Origin: an uncultured Bacteroidota bacterium
GTDB lineage: Bacteria > Bacteroidota > Bacteroidia > NS11-12g > UBA9320
Assembly: GCA_913054375.1 (NCBI GenBank)
Contig: CAJXIQ010000005.1
Span: 1-40,015 of the forward strand
Length of the DNA stretch: 40,015 nucleotides
Reading direction: 5' to 3'
Shown here: in pieces, positions 15,720 to 24,559 of the stretch
Numbering within the stretch: position 1 is the stretch's first letter
Layout of the letters: each line of letters opens with the position of its first letter
Translations under genes and position numbers: made by a program
Notes under the pieces: model-generated
The model's database searches: none
What the model was told of the DNA's origin: nothing
What the model saw: only the letters and a program-made list of their open reading frames with translations

Positions 15720-16463
15720 ATGAGCAAAATTTACTTCGCATCCGATTTTCACTTGGGCACCCCTAGTTATGAAGCATCCCTACTTCGTGAGAAAAAAATT
15801 GTGCGTTGGCTTACAGAGATTACGCCAGATTGCGATCAACTGTTTCTACTCGGAGATGTATTCGATTTTTGGTATGAATACAAGACAGTAGTCCCCAAGT
15901 ATTATACACGCTTGTTTGGCAAACTTGCTTCAATGACCGATGCCGGAATAAAAATATATTTTTTCAAAGGCAACCACGACATGTGGACCTTTGACTACCT
16001 CACCAAAGAAATAGGTGTAGAAGTTGTAGACGAGGGATGGGAAGGAGAACTACACGGTAAGCAATTCTTTGTACATCACGGTGATGCCCTGGGGAAAGGA
16101 GAACTTGCCTATAAGTTTATCCGTAGCATATTCAGAAGCCAACTTGCTATATGGCTATTTCATCGGCTACATCCAAACGCTGGCATAGGTCTTGCCAACT
16201 ATCTCAGCCGAACTAGCAGAAAAAAGAACAGTGTGAAAGATGAACTTGACATTCCATTGGAACAAGAATATCAATATCAGTTTGCCACAGACCATAGCCA
16301 GACTAGCAATACCCACTTTTATATCTTTGGTCACCGTCATAAACCGATCGATGTACCAATAGGCAAAAAAGCACGTTTAATAAATCTAGGAGATTGGATA
16401 AATAAATTCACGTACGCTACTTTAGAAGAAGGAAATGTTACATTACATACTTATAACGATTAG
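15720..16463 (+). CDS. UDP-2,3-diacylglucosamine diphosphatase-like metallophosphoesterase (LpxH-like)
   Basis: The 247-residue calcineurin-like phosphoesterase has the metal motifs in order: SDFHLGTP (about 5-12), LLGDVFDFWYE (about 43-53), FKGNHDMW (about 82-89), FFVHHGDALGKGE (about 116-128) and IFGHRHKP (about 204-211). This set is typical of LpxH-type enzymes that cleave UDP-2,3-diacylglucosamine in lipid A synthesis, at the cytosolic face of the inner membrane. The segment between the GD and GHRH motifs (HRLHPNAGIGLANYLSR) matches the membrane-associating cap of that family. It follows polA by 23 nt, and the next gene starts inside its last codons. I am fairly sure of the family and less sure that it is the main LpxH. 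Confidence 0.8.
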   Translation: MSKIYFASDFHLGTPSYEASLLREKKIVRWLTEITPDCDQLFLLGDVFDFWYEYKTVVPKYYTRLFGKLASMTDAGIKIYFFKGNHDMWTFDYLTKEIGVEVVDEGWEGELHGKQFFVHHGDALGKGELAYKFIRSIFRSQLAIWLFHRLHPNAGIGLANYLSRTSRKKNSVKDELDIPLEQEYQYQFATDHSQTSNTHFYIFGHRHKPIDVPIGKKARLINLGDWINKFTYATLEEGNVTLHTYND

Positions 16464-17223
16464 TATTTTAACAAGTGTCGTCACATTTGCACAAGATACA
16501 CTTTCCTTTCCGGAAGTAAATACCATTACCTCTTTTGCCATGGATGCCAAAGGAAATCAATATATATCCGACAATAGTTTGACACTCTATAAATTTGATG
16601 CTGCTGGCAAACGCGTAACCAATGTCAACATCAAAGCATACGGAGATATTACCAGTATAGACTGCTCCAATCCTTTTGAGCTCTATGTTTATTACCATGA
16701 TCAGAATATTATAGTATTCTATGATAATATGCTCAACCAACGCGGAGAAATTAGGCTAAATGACTTGTACTATAATAATGTATCATGCGTCGCAAGATCC
16801 TTCGATAATAATATCTGGATCGTAGACCTATCTCAATATAAACTACTCAAAATCAACAAGAAAGGAGAAGTGCTAGCAGAGTCCCCATTCTTAAATAATA
16901 TCCTCGGGCAGACATTTAATCCCACTAAACTATGGGAAGAGAACAACAACGTCTATATAGTTGATACCAGTAATGGCATTCATCAATTCGACATGTACGC
17001 AACCTTCGCTACCACCTACTTTCATCCGGGCATTACGGATGCTTTCAGCCTTGGCGACAGATTTGTGCTCAAACAAGGGACCCATTTATTAGCCTACCAC
17101 AAACTTCTACGCAACCCGGTAGAACTTAATATTACCGTGCCATCTGCAGGAATCTTAACTTACAGTAAGGCTTTCGTATATAACTCAGTAGGCAGTAAAC
17201 TCACAAAGCAGCTACTTCGCTAG
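16435..17223 (+). CDS. Secreted propeller-like protein of unknown function
   Basis: The 262-residue protein starts 29 nt inside the preceding gene in another frame. The start is supported by a good signal peptide (LHYILITISILTSVVTFAQ, 1-19). The remainder repeats strand pairs typical of six-bladed NHL/TolB-like propellers: ITSFAMDAKGNQYISDN, NVSCVARSFDNNIWIVDLSQ, then LWEENNNVYIVDTSNGIHQF. There is no lipobox and no T9SS sorting domain, so a periplasmic location is likely. No enzymatic motif is seen. Homologues are common in Bacteroidota as hypothetical proteins, and the overlap suggests translational coupling to the LpxH-like gene. Confidence 0.72.
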   Translation: MLHYILITISILTSVVTFAQDTLSFPEVNTITSFAMDAKGNQYISDNSLTLYKFDAAGKRVTNVNIKAYGDITSIDCSNPFELYVYYHDQNIIVFYDNMLNQRGEIRLNDLYYNNVSCVARSFDNNIWIVDLSQYKLLKINKKGEVLAESPFLNNILGQTFNPTKLWEENNNVYIVDTSNGIHQFDMYATFATTYFHPGITDAFSLGDRFVLKQGTHLLAYHKLLRNPVELNITVPSAGILTYSKAFVYNSVGSKLTKQLLR

Positions 17224-17306
17224 TCCGCTTTATCCTTAAAAAAAGGTGATATCCTGGTTCGAAGAAGAAGTTTGATCAGAATCTTCCACTGTAAATCGTA
17301 TTCAAG

Positions 17307-17314
17307 TACATTTG
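17307..17314 (+). promoter_or_regulatory. -7 promoter element of prfA
   Basis: TACATTTG matches TAnnTTTG and ends 10 nt before the prfA ATG. A TTTG lies upstream at 17271-17274, but its 32-nt spacing is too long, so the -33 half is unsupported. Confidence 0.45.
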
Positions 17315-17324
17315 CCACCACATT

Positions 17325-18392
17325 ATGCTCGAAACATTAGAGGGAATACACGCACGTTTCATAGAAGTAGAATTACTACTCAGTAGTCCAGAAGTAGCTT
17401 CAGATATGAAGAAATTCACGAAGCTAAACAAAGAATACAGTGATTTAAAAAAGATAGTAGAGCACTACTTTGAATACAAAAATCTACTAAGCAATCTAGC
17501 AGAAGCTAGAGAATTGCTAGAAAGTAAGGATCCTGAGATGAAAGAAATGGCTAAAGATGAGTTTGAGGCATTGAACGGAAAGCAAGGACCATTAGAAGAC
17601 AAAATAAAGATACTTTTGGTTCCCAAAGATCCAGAGGATGACAAAAATGCCATGGTAGAGATACGAGCGGGGGCAGGTGGAGATGAGGCAAGCATCTTTG
17701 CCGGAGACCTATACCGCATGTACTCTAAGTTTTTTGATGCGCAGGGCTGGAAGCACGAAATAATGGATATCACAGAAGGTACAGCGGGAGGGTACAAGGA
17801 GATTATCGTAAAGGTAGAAGGAAATGAAATTTTCGGGACTCTAAAATTTGAGGCAGGAGTTCACCGTGTACAAAGGGTACCAGAGACCGAAACGCAAGGT
17901 AGAGTGCACACGTCTGCTGCTACTGTTGCAGTTTTGCCAGAAGTAGAAGAAATAGACCTCGTAATAAATCCCGCAGATATCGATATGCAAACATCTCGTT
18001 CTGGTGGAGCAGGTGGTCAGAATGTGAATAAGGTAGAAACTAAGGTACAACTCACGCACAAACCCTCGGGAATAGTGGTGGTCTGCTCACAGGCAAGATC
18101 TCAATTAGCCAACAGAGAAATAGCCATGGACATGATACGGGCTAAGCTCTATGACATAGAGTTGGTAAAAAGAAACGGAGATATTGCAGCTAAGCGTAAG
18201 ACGATGGTAAGTACAGGTGACCGCTCTGCAAAGATTAGAACATACAACTACCCACAAGGAAGAGTAACCGATCACCGCATCAATCTTACGCTGTATAATC
18301 TAAGTGCTGCCATGAATGGAGACATACAAGAGGTAATAGACGCTCTTAAAATTGCAGAGAATGCTGAAAAGCTAAAAGAAGGCGGCTTGTAA
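17325..18392 (+). CDS. prfA: Peptide chain release factor 1
   Basis: The 355-residue protein is a class I release factor. The GGQ catalytic motif ([22 protein letters not shown] about 230-232) hydrolyses peptidyl-tRNA. The tripeptide that reads the stop codon is PET (about 186-188), the P-x-T form of RF1, rather than the SPF of RF2. The coiled N-terminal domain occupies about residues 1-110. RF1 reads UAA and UAG. A glutamine residue at the GGQ is normally methylated by PrmC, which is not in this window. A T8 run follows the stop, but no good hairpin precedes it. Confidence 0.96.
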   Translation: MLETLEGIHARFIEVELLLSSPEVASDMKKFTKLNKEYSDLKKIVEHYFEYKNLLSNLAEARELLESKDPEMKEMAKDEFEALNGKQGPLEDKIKILLVPKDPEDDKNAMVEIRAGAGGDEASIFAGDLYRMYSKFFDAQGWKHEIMDITEGTAGGYKEIIVKVEGNEIFGTLKFEAGVHRVQRVPETETQGRVHTSAATVAVLPEVEEIDLVINPADIDMQTSRSGGAGGQNVNKVETKVQLTHKPSGIVVVCSQARSQLANREIAMDMIRAKLYDIELVKRNGDIAAKRKTMVSTGDRSAKIRTYNYPQGRVTDHRINLTLYNLSAAMNGDIQEVIDALKIAENAEKLKEGGL

Positions 18393-18412
18393 TCCTTTTT
18401 TTTATAATTATT

Positions 18413-18434
18413 CACATAATGATCTAATTATGTG
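18413..18434. promoter_or_regulatory. Palindrome upstream of glnN (candidate operator)
   Basis: CACATAAT (18413-18420) and ATTATGTG (18427-18434) form a perfect 8-bp inverted repeat with a 6-nt spacer. It ends 20 nt upstream of the candidate -7 element (18455-18462), so it would cover or abut the -33 region of the glnN promoter. There is no T-run beside it, so it is more likely a protein-binding site than a terminator. Confidence 0.5.
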
Positions 18435-18454
18435 CTAATATTCTATCAAAAATA

Positions 18455-18462
18455 TATTTTCG
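18455..18462 (+). promoter_or_regulatory. -7 promoter element of glnN
   Basis: TATTTTCG matches the TAnnTTyG form seen before several genes here and lies 20 nt before the preferred ATG (18483). No clear TTG is present at the -33 position, which is occupied by the end of the palindrome; this would fit an activator-dependent promoter. Confidence 0.4.
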
Positions 18463-18482
18463 CACTATAAATAGTGTTAAAA

Positions 18483-20645
18483 ATGCGATTTGATTCAATA
18501 AAAACAGCCACAAACAGAAAAAACAAGTTTTCTGCCAAACACCAAGTTTCTTTTACAGAACTCTACAAATCGAATGTCTTCGATGACTTCGCTATGCGCG
18601 ATTTCCTCAGCAAAGAAGCCTACGAATCGGTAAGTGATTCTATCAACAACGGCAAGACCATTAACAGAAAAATGGCTGAGCACGTTGCAGCTGGCATGAA
18701 AAGATGGGCATTGAGCAAGGGTGCTACACACTATACACACTGGTTTCAGCCATTAACAGGATCTACCGCAGAAAAGCACGACTCTTTCTGGGAACCTAAA
18801 GATGGTAAAGCAGTAGAAAAATTCTCTGCTGGAGCATTGGTGCAGCAAGAACCAGATGCATCTAGTTTACCAAACGGCGGGCTTCGTAACACATTCGAAG
18901 CAAGAGGATATACCGCTTGGGATCCTTCTTCTCCTGCATTCATACACGAAAACACAACGGGTAAGACCTTGTGTATTCCTACAGTATTTGTATCGTACAA
19001 TGGTGAGGCCTTAGATTATAAAGCTCCGTTGCTTAAGTCAGTAAATCTTGTAAATAAAGCAGCTACGGATATCTGTAAGTATTTCCTCAAGAAAGTAACT
19101 TCTTGCACTGCCTCACTGGGTATTGAGCAAGAGTATTTCTTAGTAGATGAAGCCATGTTCAATGCTCGTCCAGATTTAGTAATGACAGGACGTACGTTAT
19201 TGGGGCACGCTCCAGCCAAAGGACAACAAATGGACGACCATTACTTTGGTTCCATTCCTGATCGTGTATTCAACTACATGTATGAAGTAGAAATAGAAGC
19301 TGCCAAACTGGGTATACCTCTTAAAACAAGACACAACGAAGTTGCTCCTGGTCAGTACGAATGTGCTCCCATGTTTGAGGAAGTGAACCTAGCGATAGAT
19401 CACAACCAATTGTTAATGGACCTCATGGATGACTTAGCACACAAACACCACTTTAGGGTATTGTTCCATGAGAAGCCATTCGCAGGAATAAACGGTAGTG
19501 GGAAACACAACAACTGGTCATTGATTACCAATACAGGAGTTAACCTACTTTCTCCAGGAAATGACCCCAACTCCAACCTTCTCTTCCTTACCATATTTAT
19601 CAATACCATAAAGGCACTGCATGACAATGCAGACATCATAAGAGCAAGTATTGCTTCAGCATCCAATGATCACAGACTTGGAGCAAACGAAGCCCCTCCA
19701 GCTATAATATCTGCGTTTATTGGATCTAAACTCACAGAGGTACTTAATGCCTTTTTAGATGACGAAACAACGAACGATGACAATGACAAGAAGTCTATCA
19801 ATATTGATAAAATTCCAGAAATCCTTCGCGACAACACAGATAGAAATAGAACATCACCTTTTGCATTTACCGGGAACAAATTTGAGCTAAGAGCTGTAGG
19901 ATCGTCTACCAACTCTGCACAACCAATGACTGCACTAAATACGGCAGTAGCAAACCAACTTATACTTTTCAAAACACAAGTAGATAAGGCAGTTGCTGCA
20001 GGAGGAGACCAAAAAACGGTCATTGTTTCTGAACTCAAAAAAGCTCTTATCTCAGCACAAAACATACTCTTTGAAGGAAACAACTACAGTGAGGAATGGG
20101 CTACAGAAGCAAAGAAAAGAGGCCTAAGCAACATTAAAAATACTCCCGAGGCTCTCGAAGCATACATCAGCAAACAGGCCATATCTACGTTTGTAAATAA
20201 CGGTATCTTCACCAAAGAAGAGCTACATGCTCGTTATGAAATAATGTTAGAAGATTACACCAAAAAAATTCAAATAGAAGGCAGAGTGTTGGGTGAGTTA
20301 GTTTACTCGCACATATTGCCTCCAGCCATTGGTTATCTTACCACATTGGCTAATAATGTAAAGTCTCTAAAAGATGCTGGCTTGAAAACGGGAACTGCTC
20401 AAATGGATCTCTTAAAATCCATAACCACACATATAGATGCCGCTAAACAAAAAACAGACGAAATGGTAGAAGCTAGAAAAAAGGCAAATTCTATGACAAG
20501 CGCCGAAAAACAGGCAATTTCCTATCATTACGATGTAAAAGAAACCTTCGATGGCATTCGCTACCACGTAGATAAACTAGAACAAATTGTAGACGATCAG
20601 ATGTGGCAATTACCCAAGTACAGAGAATTACTTTTCATTAAGTAA
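18483..20645 (+). CDS. glnN: Glutamine synthetase type III
   Basis: The 720-residue protein has the large GSIII form, typical of Bacteroidota and cyanobacteria, that makes glutamine from glutamate, ammonia and ATP. Visible GSIII signatures are THWFQPLTGSTAEKHDSF (about 82-99), LGIEQEYFLVD (catalytic core start), the segment HEKPFAGINGSGKHNNWS (about 330-348) and FTGNKFELRAVGSS. The C-terminal helical part follows from about residue 560. The ATG at 18483 is preferred over the upstream GTG (18474), because family proteins begin close to RFDSIK. It stands alone with its own promoter, an upstream palindrome and a strong downstream terminator. Confidence 0.95.
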   Translation: MRFDSIKTATNRKNKFSAKHQVSFTELYKSNVFDDFAMRDFLSKEAYESVSDSINNGKTINRKMAEHVAAGMKRWALSKGATHYTHWFQPLTGSTAEKHDSFWEPKDGKAVEKFSAGALVQQEPDASSLPNGGLRNTFEARGYTAWDPSSPAFIHENTTGKTLCIPTVFVSYNGEALDYKAPLLKSVNLVNKAATDICKYFLKKVTSCTASLGIEQEYFLVDEAMFNARPDLVMTGRTLLGHAPAKGQQMDDHYFGSIPDRVFNYMYEVEIEAAKLGIPLKTRHNEVAPGQYECAPMFEEVNLAIDHNQLLMDLMDDLAHKHHFRVLFHEKPFAGINGSGKHNNWSLITNTGVNLLSPGNDPNSNLLFLTIFINTIKALHDNADIIRASIASASNDHRLGANEAPPAIISAFIGSKLTEVLNAFLDDETTNDDNDKKSINIDKIPEILRDNTDRNRTSPFAFTGNKFELRAVGSSTNSAQPMTALNTAVANQLILFKTQVDKAVAAGGDQKTVIVSELKKALISAQNILFEGNNYSEEWATEAKKRGLSNIKNTPEALEAYISKQAISTFVNNGIFTKEELHARYEIMLEDYTKKIQIEGRVLGELVYSHILPPAIGYLTTLANNVKSLKDAGLKTGTAQMDLLKSITTHIDAAKQKTDEMVEARKKANSMTSAEKQAISYHYDVKETFDGIRYHVDKLEQIVDDQMWQLPKYRELLFIK

Positions 20646-20661
20646 GAGCTTGTCCCGTAGT

Positions 20662-20691
20662 AAAAAACCACACTTCAAAGTGTGGTTTTTT
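20662..20691. terminator. Rho-independent terminator after glnN (bidirectional form)
   Basis: AAAAAACCACACTT and AAGTGTGGTTTTTT form a perfect inverted repeat around a tight loop: a GC-containing 8-bp core with flanking A6 and T6. It lies 16 nt after the glnN stop and 65 nt before the next gene. Confidence 0.92.
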
Positions 20692-20709
20692 ACTATATAT
20701 CACTATTAA

Positions 20710-20741
20710 TTTGTTTTTGGATGCGGAATATTGGATTTTTG
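20710..20741 (+). promoter_or_regulatory. Likely promoter of the PorE-like gene
   Basis: TTTG (20710-20713) is followed after 20 nt by GATTTTTG (20734-20741), one mismatch from TAnnTTTG. It lies just downstream of the glnN terminator and 15 nt before the ATG. Confidence 0.4.
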
Positions 20742-20756
20742 ACGTTAGAATAAACC

Positions 20757-23354
20757 ATGAAGTTGAAAATCACCTATTCAATCAGAGCATTCGCTTTTCT
20801 TTCCACTATTCTCATTTTGAGTAGTTGTGGAGGGCCTACTATGAAAAAAGCGGGAGAAGCCATGAATAACAAGCGATATGCAGAATCTGCGGACATGTAT
20901 GATCAGTTAGCAAGCACAACTGACTTGCCAAAAGATGAACGTCAAACGGCTGCTTTTAGAGGCGCCCAGAGTTATCAATACAACCACCAGCCCAAGCAGG
21001 CTCTGAAATTATACCTCAAAGCTGAAAAGTACGGAGCTAAAGATTCTGAGGTCAAGTACCGTATTGCCCAGGCAAATAAACAACTTGGACAATACGAAGA
21101 AGCTATAAAATACTTCAAATTATACCAAAAAGAGCAGCCTGGAGATGAGCGTATAGAGCCTATGATAACCGGTTGCGAACAAGCTCTAAAATGGAAGGAA
21201 GAAAAATCTCGCTACACCGTAACTTCTTTCAAACCTGCAAATGATAAAAAAGCAGATGATTTCTCGCCGATGTGGGCAGATAGAAAAAACAAAACAATCA
21301 TGTTCACATCTGACAGGCAAGAGGGTGCATTCTCAAAAGGAAGCTACGACAGAACATTAAGGGGGTTCTCTGATGTATGGGTAGTAAAACTGGAAGGTTC
21401 TCGAGGAAAAGTAAAGTGGGGAAAACCCGCACTTGTAGAAGGTCTTAACTCAAAGTGGAATGATGGATCAGCTACGTTTAATTCTCGAAAGTCCAAAATG
21501 TACATTACCCAATGCAACGGCACCAGCGGTAAACAACCAAAATGTAAAATATACGAAGCACGTAAGTCAGGCAAAGGATGGCAAATCAACCCAGAACCCC
21601 TCAGTTTTTGTTCAGGAGAGAACAATGCTCGGTGGAATTTTGGTCACCCCACCCTTGCAGACAAAGATAAGACTATCTATTTTGCCTCTGACAGACCCGG
21701 AGGATATGGAGATACTACAACTTTAGAAAAAACGAAAGACATTTGGGTTTCTACATTTGTAAGACGCGGTAGAACATGGAGCGAGCCAATAAACCTTGGC
21801 CCGACTATCAATACAGAATACAATGAAATGTTCCCATATGTACATCCAGATGGTTCACTTTATTTTTCATCAAACGGTCATCCTGGTTTAGGCGGTTTAG
21901 ATATTTTTGAGACCGTAAAAGATGGCGAAGGCCCTACAGATTGGCAAGTGCCAAACAACATGAAGAGCCCGGTAAATTCTAGCGGAGACGATTTTGGGAT
22001 CATACTAGATGCTACCAAAGAACATGGTTTTTTTACATCTAGCAGAACAAAAAGCCAAGACGACATATTTGAGTTTACTATGGAGCCAATAGCATGTAAG
22101 CTCAAAGGGCAAATCACAGACTGTGACAGTGGAACTGCCATATCAGAAGCGTTTGTATTGATAAGCAATAACGTAGACTCAGCGAAAATAAGGCTACGTA
22201 CAGATAGCAAAGGATATTACGAAACAGACCTTGGTATCAATAGAGAATACACAATTGAAGTTTCTAAGCGTAGTGCATATTACTATGATGCCAAGCCACA
22301 ATATGTGAGCACCGTAGGAGTAGAAAATTCATTGGATTGCCAATACGTTAAAGATTTCTGTATGAAAAATACATGCAACGATGTTTTCGTACTTCCAATC
22401 TATTTTGATCTTGCTAAGGATGAGATACGCCCAGATGCACAACCCATTCTAGATGACCTAATAAAGACACTTAAGAAGTATCCTAGAATGGCAGTAGAAC
22501 TTGGTTCGCATACAGACTGTCGCGCTTCTTACGAATACAACGAAGATCTTTCGCAACGAAGAGCAAATTCTACTGTTCAATACCTAGTAGAAAAAGGGGA
22601 AATAAATCCATTTAGACTTGAAGCAAGAGGATATGGTGAAAGCCAACTCGTTACAGACTGCCCATGTGAAGGACCCGTAAAGAGCTCCTGTACCGAAGAT
22701 GAGCACCAACAAAACAGGCGTACAACTGTGAAGGTTGTCAACTGTAATTTCGATGTGCTCTCTATAGGAGTGGAATACTCCCAGCGCAATGACGAGGCAC
22801 TAAATGGTAAAGGTTCGGTATACAGCCCATACCTGTTAGCGCAACAACGTGCTTTTCTATTGAAGACAAAAGGAGACATCGATAGTTTTCTGAATGCGAA
22901 AGCAGAACAAGACAGCATACGTTTGGTTAAAAAAGCGGAAGAGGAACTATTGGCTAAGTTCGATTTCGTATCATTAACCAAAGGCAGAGGAGATAGCTAC
23001 AACCTCTATGGATATGTAGGACGCAAGAAAATCAAATTCATTTTCAACGGAGAAGAGAGACGTACACAAATACCACAAACCATGGTAGAGCAACTTCTAA
23101 AATCTGGAGCGTTAAAGACAACTGATTTCAGAGACCAAGGAAATAAAATTAAATTATCAGACGGTACTAAGATTTTTGGAACTTCATTTACCCTTCCTAA
23201 TCTTAAATTAGAAGGCAAAGTGTATACCAAGGTTAAATGCAAAATGACACAATCTCGAGACGTTGTTTTGGGATATAACATATTCGACAGAGAGTATGTA
23301 GACTTTGAGATTAAAGAGAATAAAATCTGGTTGTTAAAAGATACCGAAGAGTAA
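20757..23354 (+). CDS. PorE-like OmpA-family lipoprotein with C-terminal retropepsin-like domain
   Basis: The 865-residue lipoprotein has a lipobox LSSC (Cys24) and then: TPR-like helices (about 30-150), a PD40/WD40-type propeller (about 155-440, e.g. MFTSDRQEGAFSKGSYD and YFSSNGHPGLGGLDIFE), a carboxypeptidase-regulatory-like beta domain (about 445-525), and an OmpA C-terminal domain (about 540-670) with a peptidoglycan-binding loop (SHTDCRASYEYNEDLSQRRA). This order is that of PorE, the T9SS protein that links the outer-membrane machinery to peptidoglycan. An extra C-terminal part of about 190 residues follows. Its last 110 residues resemble a clan AA aspartic protease (FIFNGEERRTQIPQTMVEQL, later DVVLGYNIFDREYVDFEI), but the expected DTG/DSG is NGE (764-766), so it is probably inactive. 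Many Bacteroidota have several PorE-like paralogues, so the T9SS role is likely but not certain. Confidence 0.82.
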   Translation: MKLKITYSIRAFAFLSTILILSSCGGPTMKKAGEAMNNKRYAESADMYDQLASTTDLPKDERQTAAFRGAQSYQYNHQPKQALKLYLKAEKYGAKDSEVKYRIAQANKQLGQYEEAIKYFKLYQKEQPGDERIEPMITGCEQALKWKEEKSRYTVTSFKPANDKKADDFSPMWADRKNKTIMFTSDRQEGAFSKGSYDRTLRGFSDVWVVKLEGSRGKVKWGKPALVEGLNSKWNDGSATFNSRKSKMYITQCNGTSGKQPKCKIYEARKSGKGWQINPEPLSFCSGENNARWNFGHPTLADKDKTIYFASDRPGGYGDTTTLEKTKDIWVSTFVRRGRTWSEPINLGPTINTEYNEMFPYVHPDGSLYFSSNGHPGLGGLDIFETVKDGEGPTDWQVPNNMKSPVNSSGDDFGIILDATKEHGFFTSSRTKSQDDIFEFTMEPIACKLKGQITDCDSGTAISEAFVLISNNVDSAKIRLRTDSKGYYETDLGINREYTIEVSKRSAYYYDAKPQYVSTVGVENSLDCQYVKDFCMKNTCNDVFVLPIYFDLAKDEIRPDAQPILDDLIKTLKKYPRMAVELGSHTDCRASYEYNEDLSQRRANSTVQYLVEKGEINPFRLEARGYGESQLVTDCPCEGPVKSSCTEDEHQQNRRTTVKVVNCNFDVLSIGVEYSQRNDEALNGKGSVYSPYLLAQQRAFLLKTKGDIDSFLNAKAEQDSIRLVKKAEEELLAKFDFVSLTKGRGDSYNLYGYVGRKKIKFIFNGEERRTQIPQTMVEQLLKSGALKTTDFRDQGNKIKLSDGTKIFGTSFTLPNLKLEGKVYTKVKCKMTQSRDVVLGYNIFDREYVDFEIKENKIWLLKDTEE

Positions 23355-23361
23355 ATATACC

Positions 23362-24516
23362 TTGAGTAGATACGAAAAGAGGGGAGTTTCTTCTCAAAAG
23401 GAAGACGTTCATAAGGCAATTACCAATGTGGATAAGGGAATCTTCCCAAATGCCTTTTGCAAAATAGTAGAAGACTACATAGGCGGAGATAGCGAGTACT
23501 GCAATATAGTGCATGCAGATGGTGCAGGAACCAAGTCCTCATTGGCATATCTCTACTGGAAAGAAACTGGAGACCTGAGCGTATGGAGAGGTATAGCACA
23601 GGACGCCTTGGTCATGAATCTAGATGACATTATCTGCACAGGTTCCATTGGGCCGTTTCTGCTATCCAATACCATAGGTAGAAATAAACACCTTATCCCA
23701 GGCGCCGTAATCAAAGAAATCATAGATGGTTTTGAAGAGTGCATAGAAACTATGGCCTCGTTTGGTACGCATATAAAATTCACGGGCGGAGAAACTGCAG
23801 ACGTAGGGGACTTAGTAAAAACAATTATTGTAGATAGCACAGTTGCTTGCAGACCTAAAAGAAACGAAATCCTTGAGGTAAACATTCAACCTACAGACGT
23901 TATTGTGGGTTTTGCCTCATACGGTCAAGCAACTTATGAGAATAGCTACAATGCAGGCATGGGATCCAATGGTCTAACGAGTGGAAGACACGACCTTCTA
24001 CATCATGCCTACTTCAATAAGTATCCCGAGTCTTTTGACAAAAATACGGACGAAGAATTCATCTACAGTGGTCAGTTTTCACTTACCGATTCACTAAAAG
24101 GAACAACGGTAGACATCGGGAAAGCCTTGCTATCGCCCACACGTACCTACGCTCCTATTCTAAATACAATAGTTTCTGATCCAGAACTCAAAAAAGGCAT
24201 AAACGGCATCATACATTGTACCGGAGGAGCTCAAACTAAAGTGATGAAATTTCTAGATAAGCCACTACACATCATCAAAGACAACCTCTTGCCTATACCG
24301 CCACTTTTTGATACCATTCAACAGACTACAGGTACAGAAATGAAGGAAATGTTCGAGGTCTTTAATATGGGTCACCGCCTAGAGATCTACTGTGACAAGG
24401 ACAAAGCACAAGCACTTATCGATATAGCCGCAACGTTCAATGTAGAAGCTAAGATCATAGGAAGATGTGAGCCTTCTGATAAAAAAGAACTAACCATAAA
24501 CGGAATACAGTACTAG
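23362..24516 (+). CDS. purM: Phosphoribosylformylglycinamidine cyclo-ligase (AIR synthase)
   Basis: The 384-residue protein catalyses ATP-dependent closure of FGAM to AIR, the fifth step of purine synthesis. Family landmarks are SRYEKRGVSSQKEDVHKAI at the N-terminus, HADGAGTKSSLAYLYW (about 50-65), WRGIAQDALVMNLDDIICTG (about 73-92), FTGGETADVGD (about 140-150) and the late HCTGGAQTK. It has the longer Bacteroidota form of the family. The start is TTG at 23362. No ATG lies nearby upstream in frame, and the following residues are the conserved PurM N-terminus. It lies 7 nt after the PorE-like stop, so the two are probably co-transcribed. Confidence 0.92.
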   Translation: MSRYEKRGVSSQKEDVHKAITNVDKGIFPNAFCKIVEDYIGGDSEYCNIVHADGAGTKSSLAYLYWKETGDLSVWRGIAQDALVMNLDDIICTGSIGPFLLSNTIGRNKHLIPGAVIKEIIDGFEECIETMASFGTHIKFTGGETADVGDLVKTIIVDSTVACRPKRNEILEVNIQPTDVIVGFASYGQATYENSYNAGMGSNGLTSGRHDLLHHAYFNKYPESFDKNTDEEFIYSGQFSLTDSLKGTTVDIGKALLSPTRTYAPILNTIVSDPELKKGINGIIHCTGGAQTKVMKFLDKPLHIIKDNLLPIPPLFDTIQQTTGTEMKEMFEVFNMGHRLEIYCDKDKAQALIDIAATFNVEAKIIGRCEPSDKKELTINGIQY

Positions 24517-24546
24517 TACATTTCTGTACGTCTCGTATTCTTGGTG

Positions 24547-24554
24547 TACCTTTG
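24547..24554 (+). promoter_or_regulatory. -7 promoter element of rlmN
   Basis: TACCTTTG matches TAnnTTTG and ends 5 nt before the ATG at 24560. It overlaps the GTG (24554) that the ORF track used as start, which makes that GTG unlikely. The resulting mRNA would be almost leaderless. The -33 half is not clear. Confidence 0.5.
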
Positions 24555-24559
24555 TGCTT

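Noticed and set aside
18369-18402. Possible terminator after prfA (T8 run at 18395-18402)
   Set aside because: The T-run is good, but the stem before it is only about four base pairs, so it is too weak to call.
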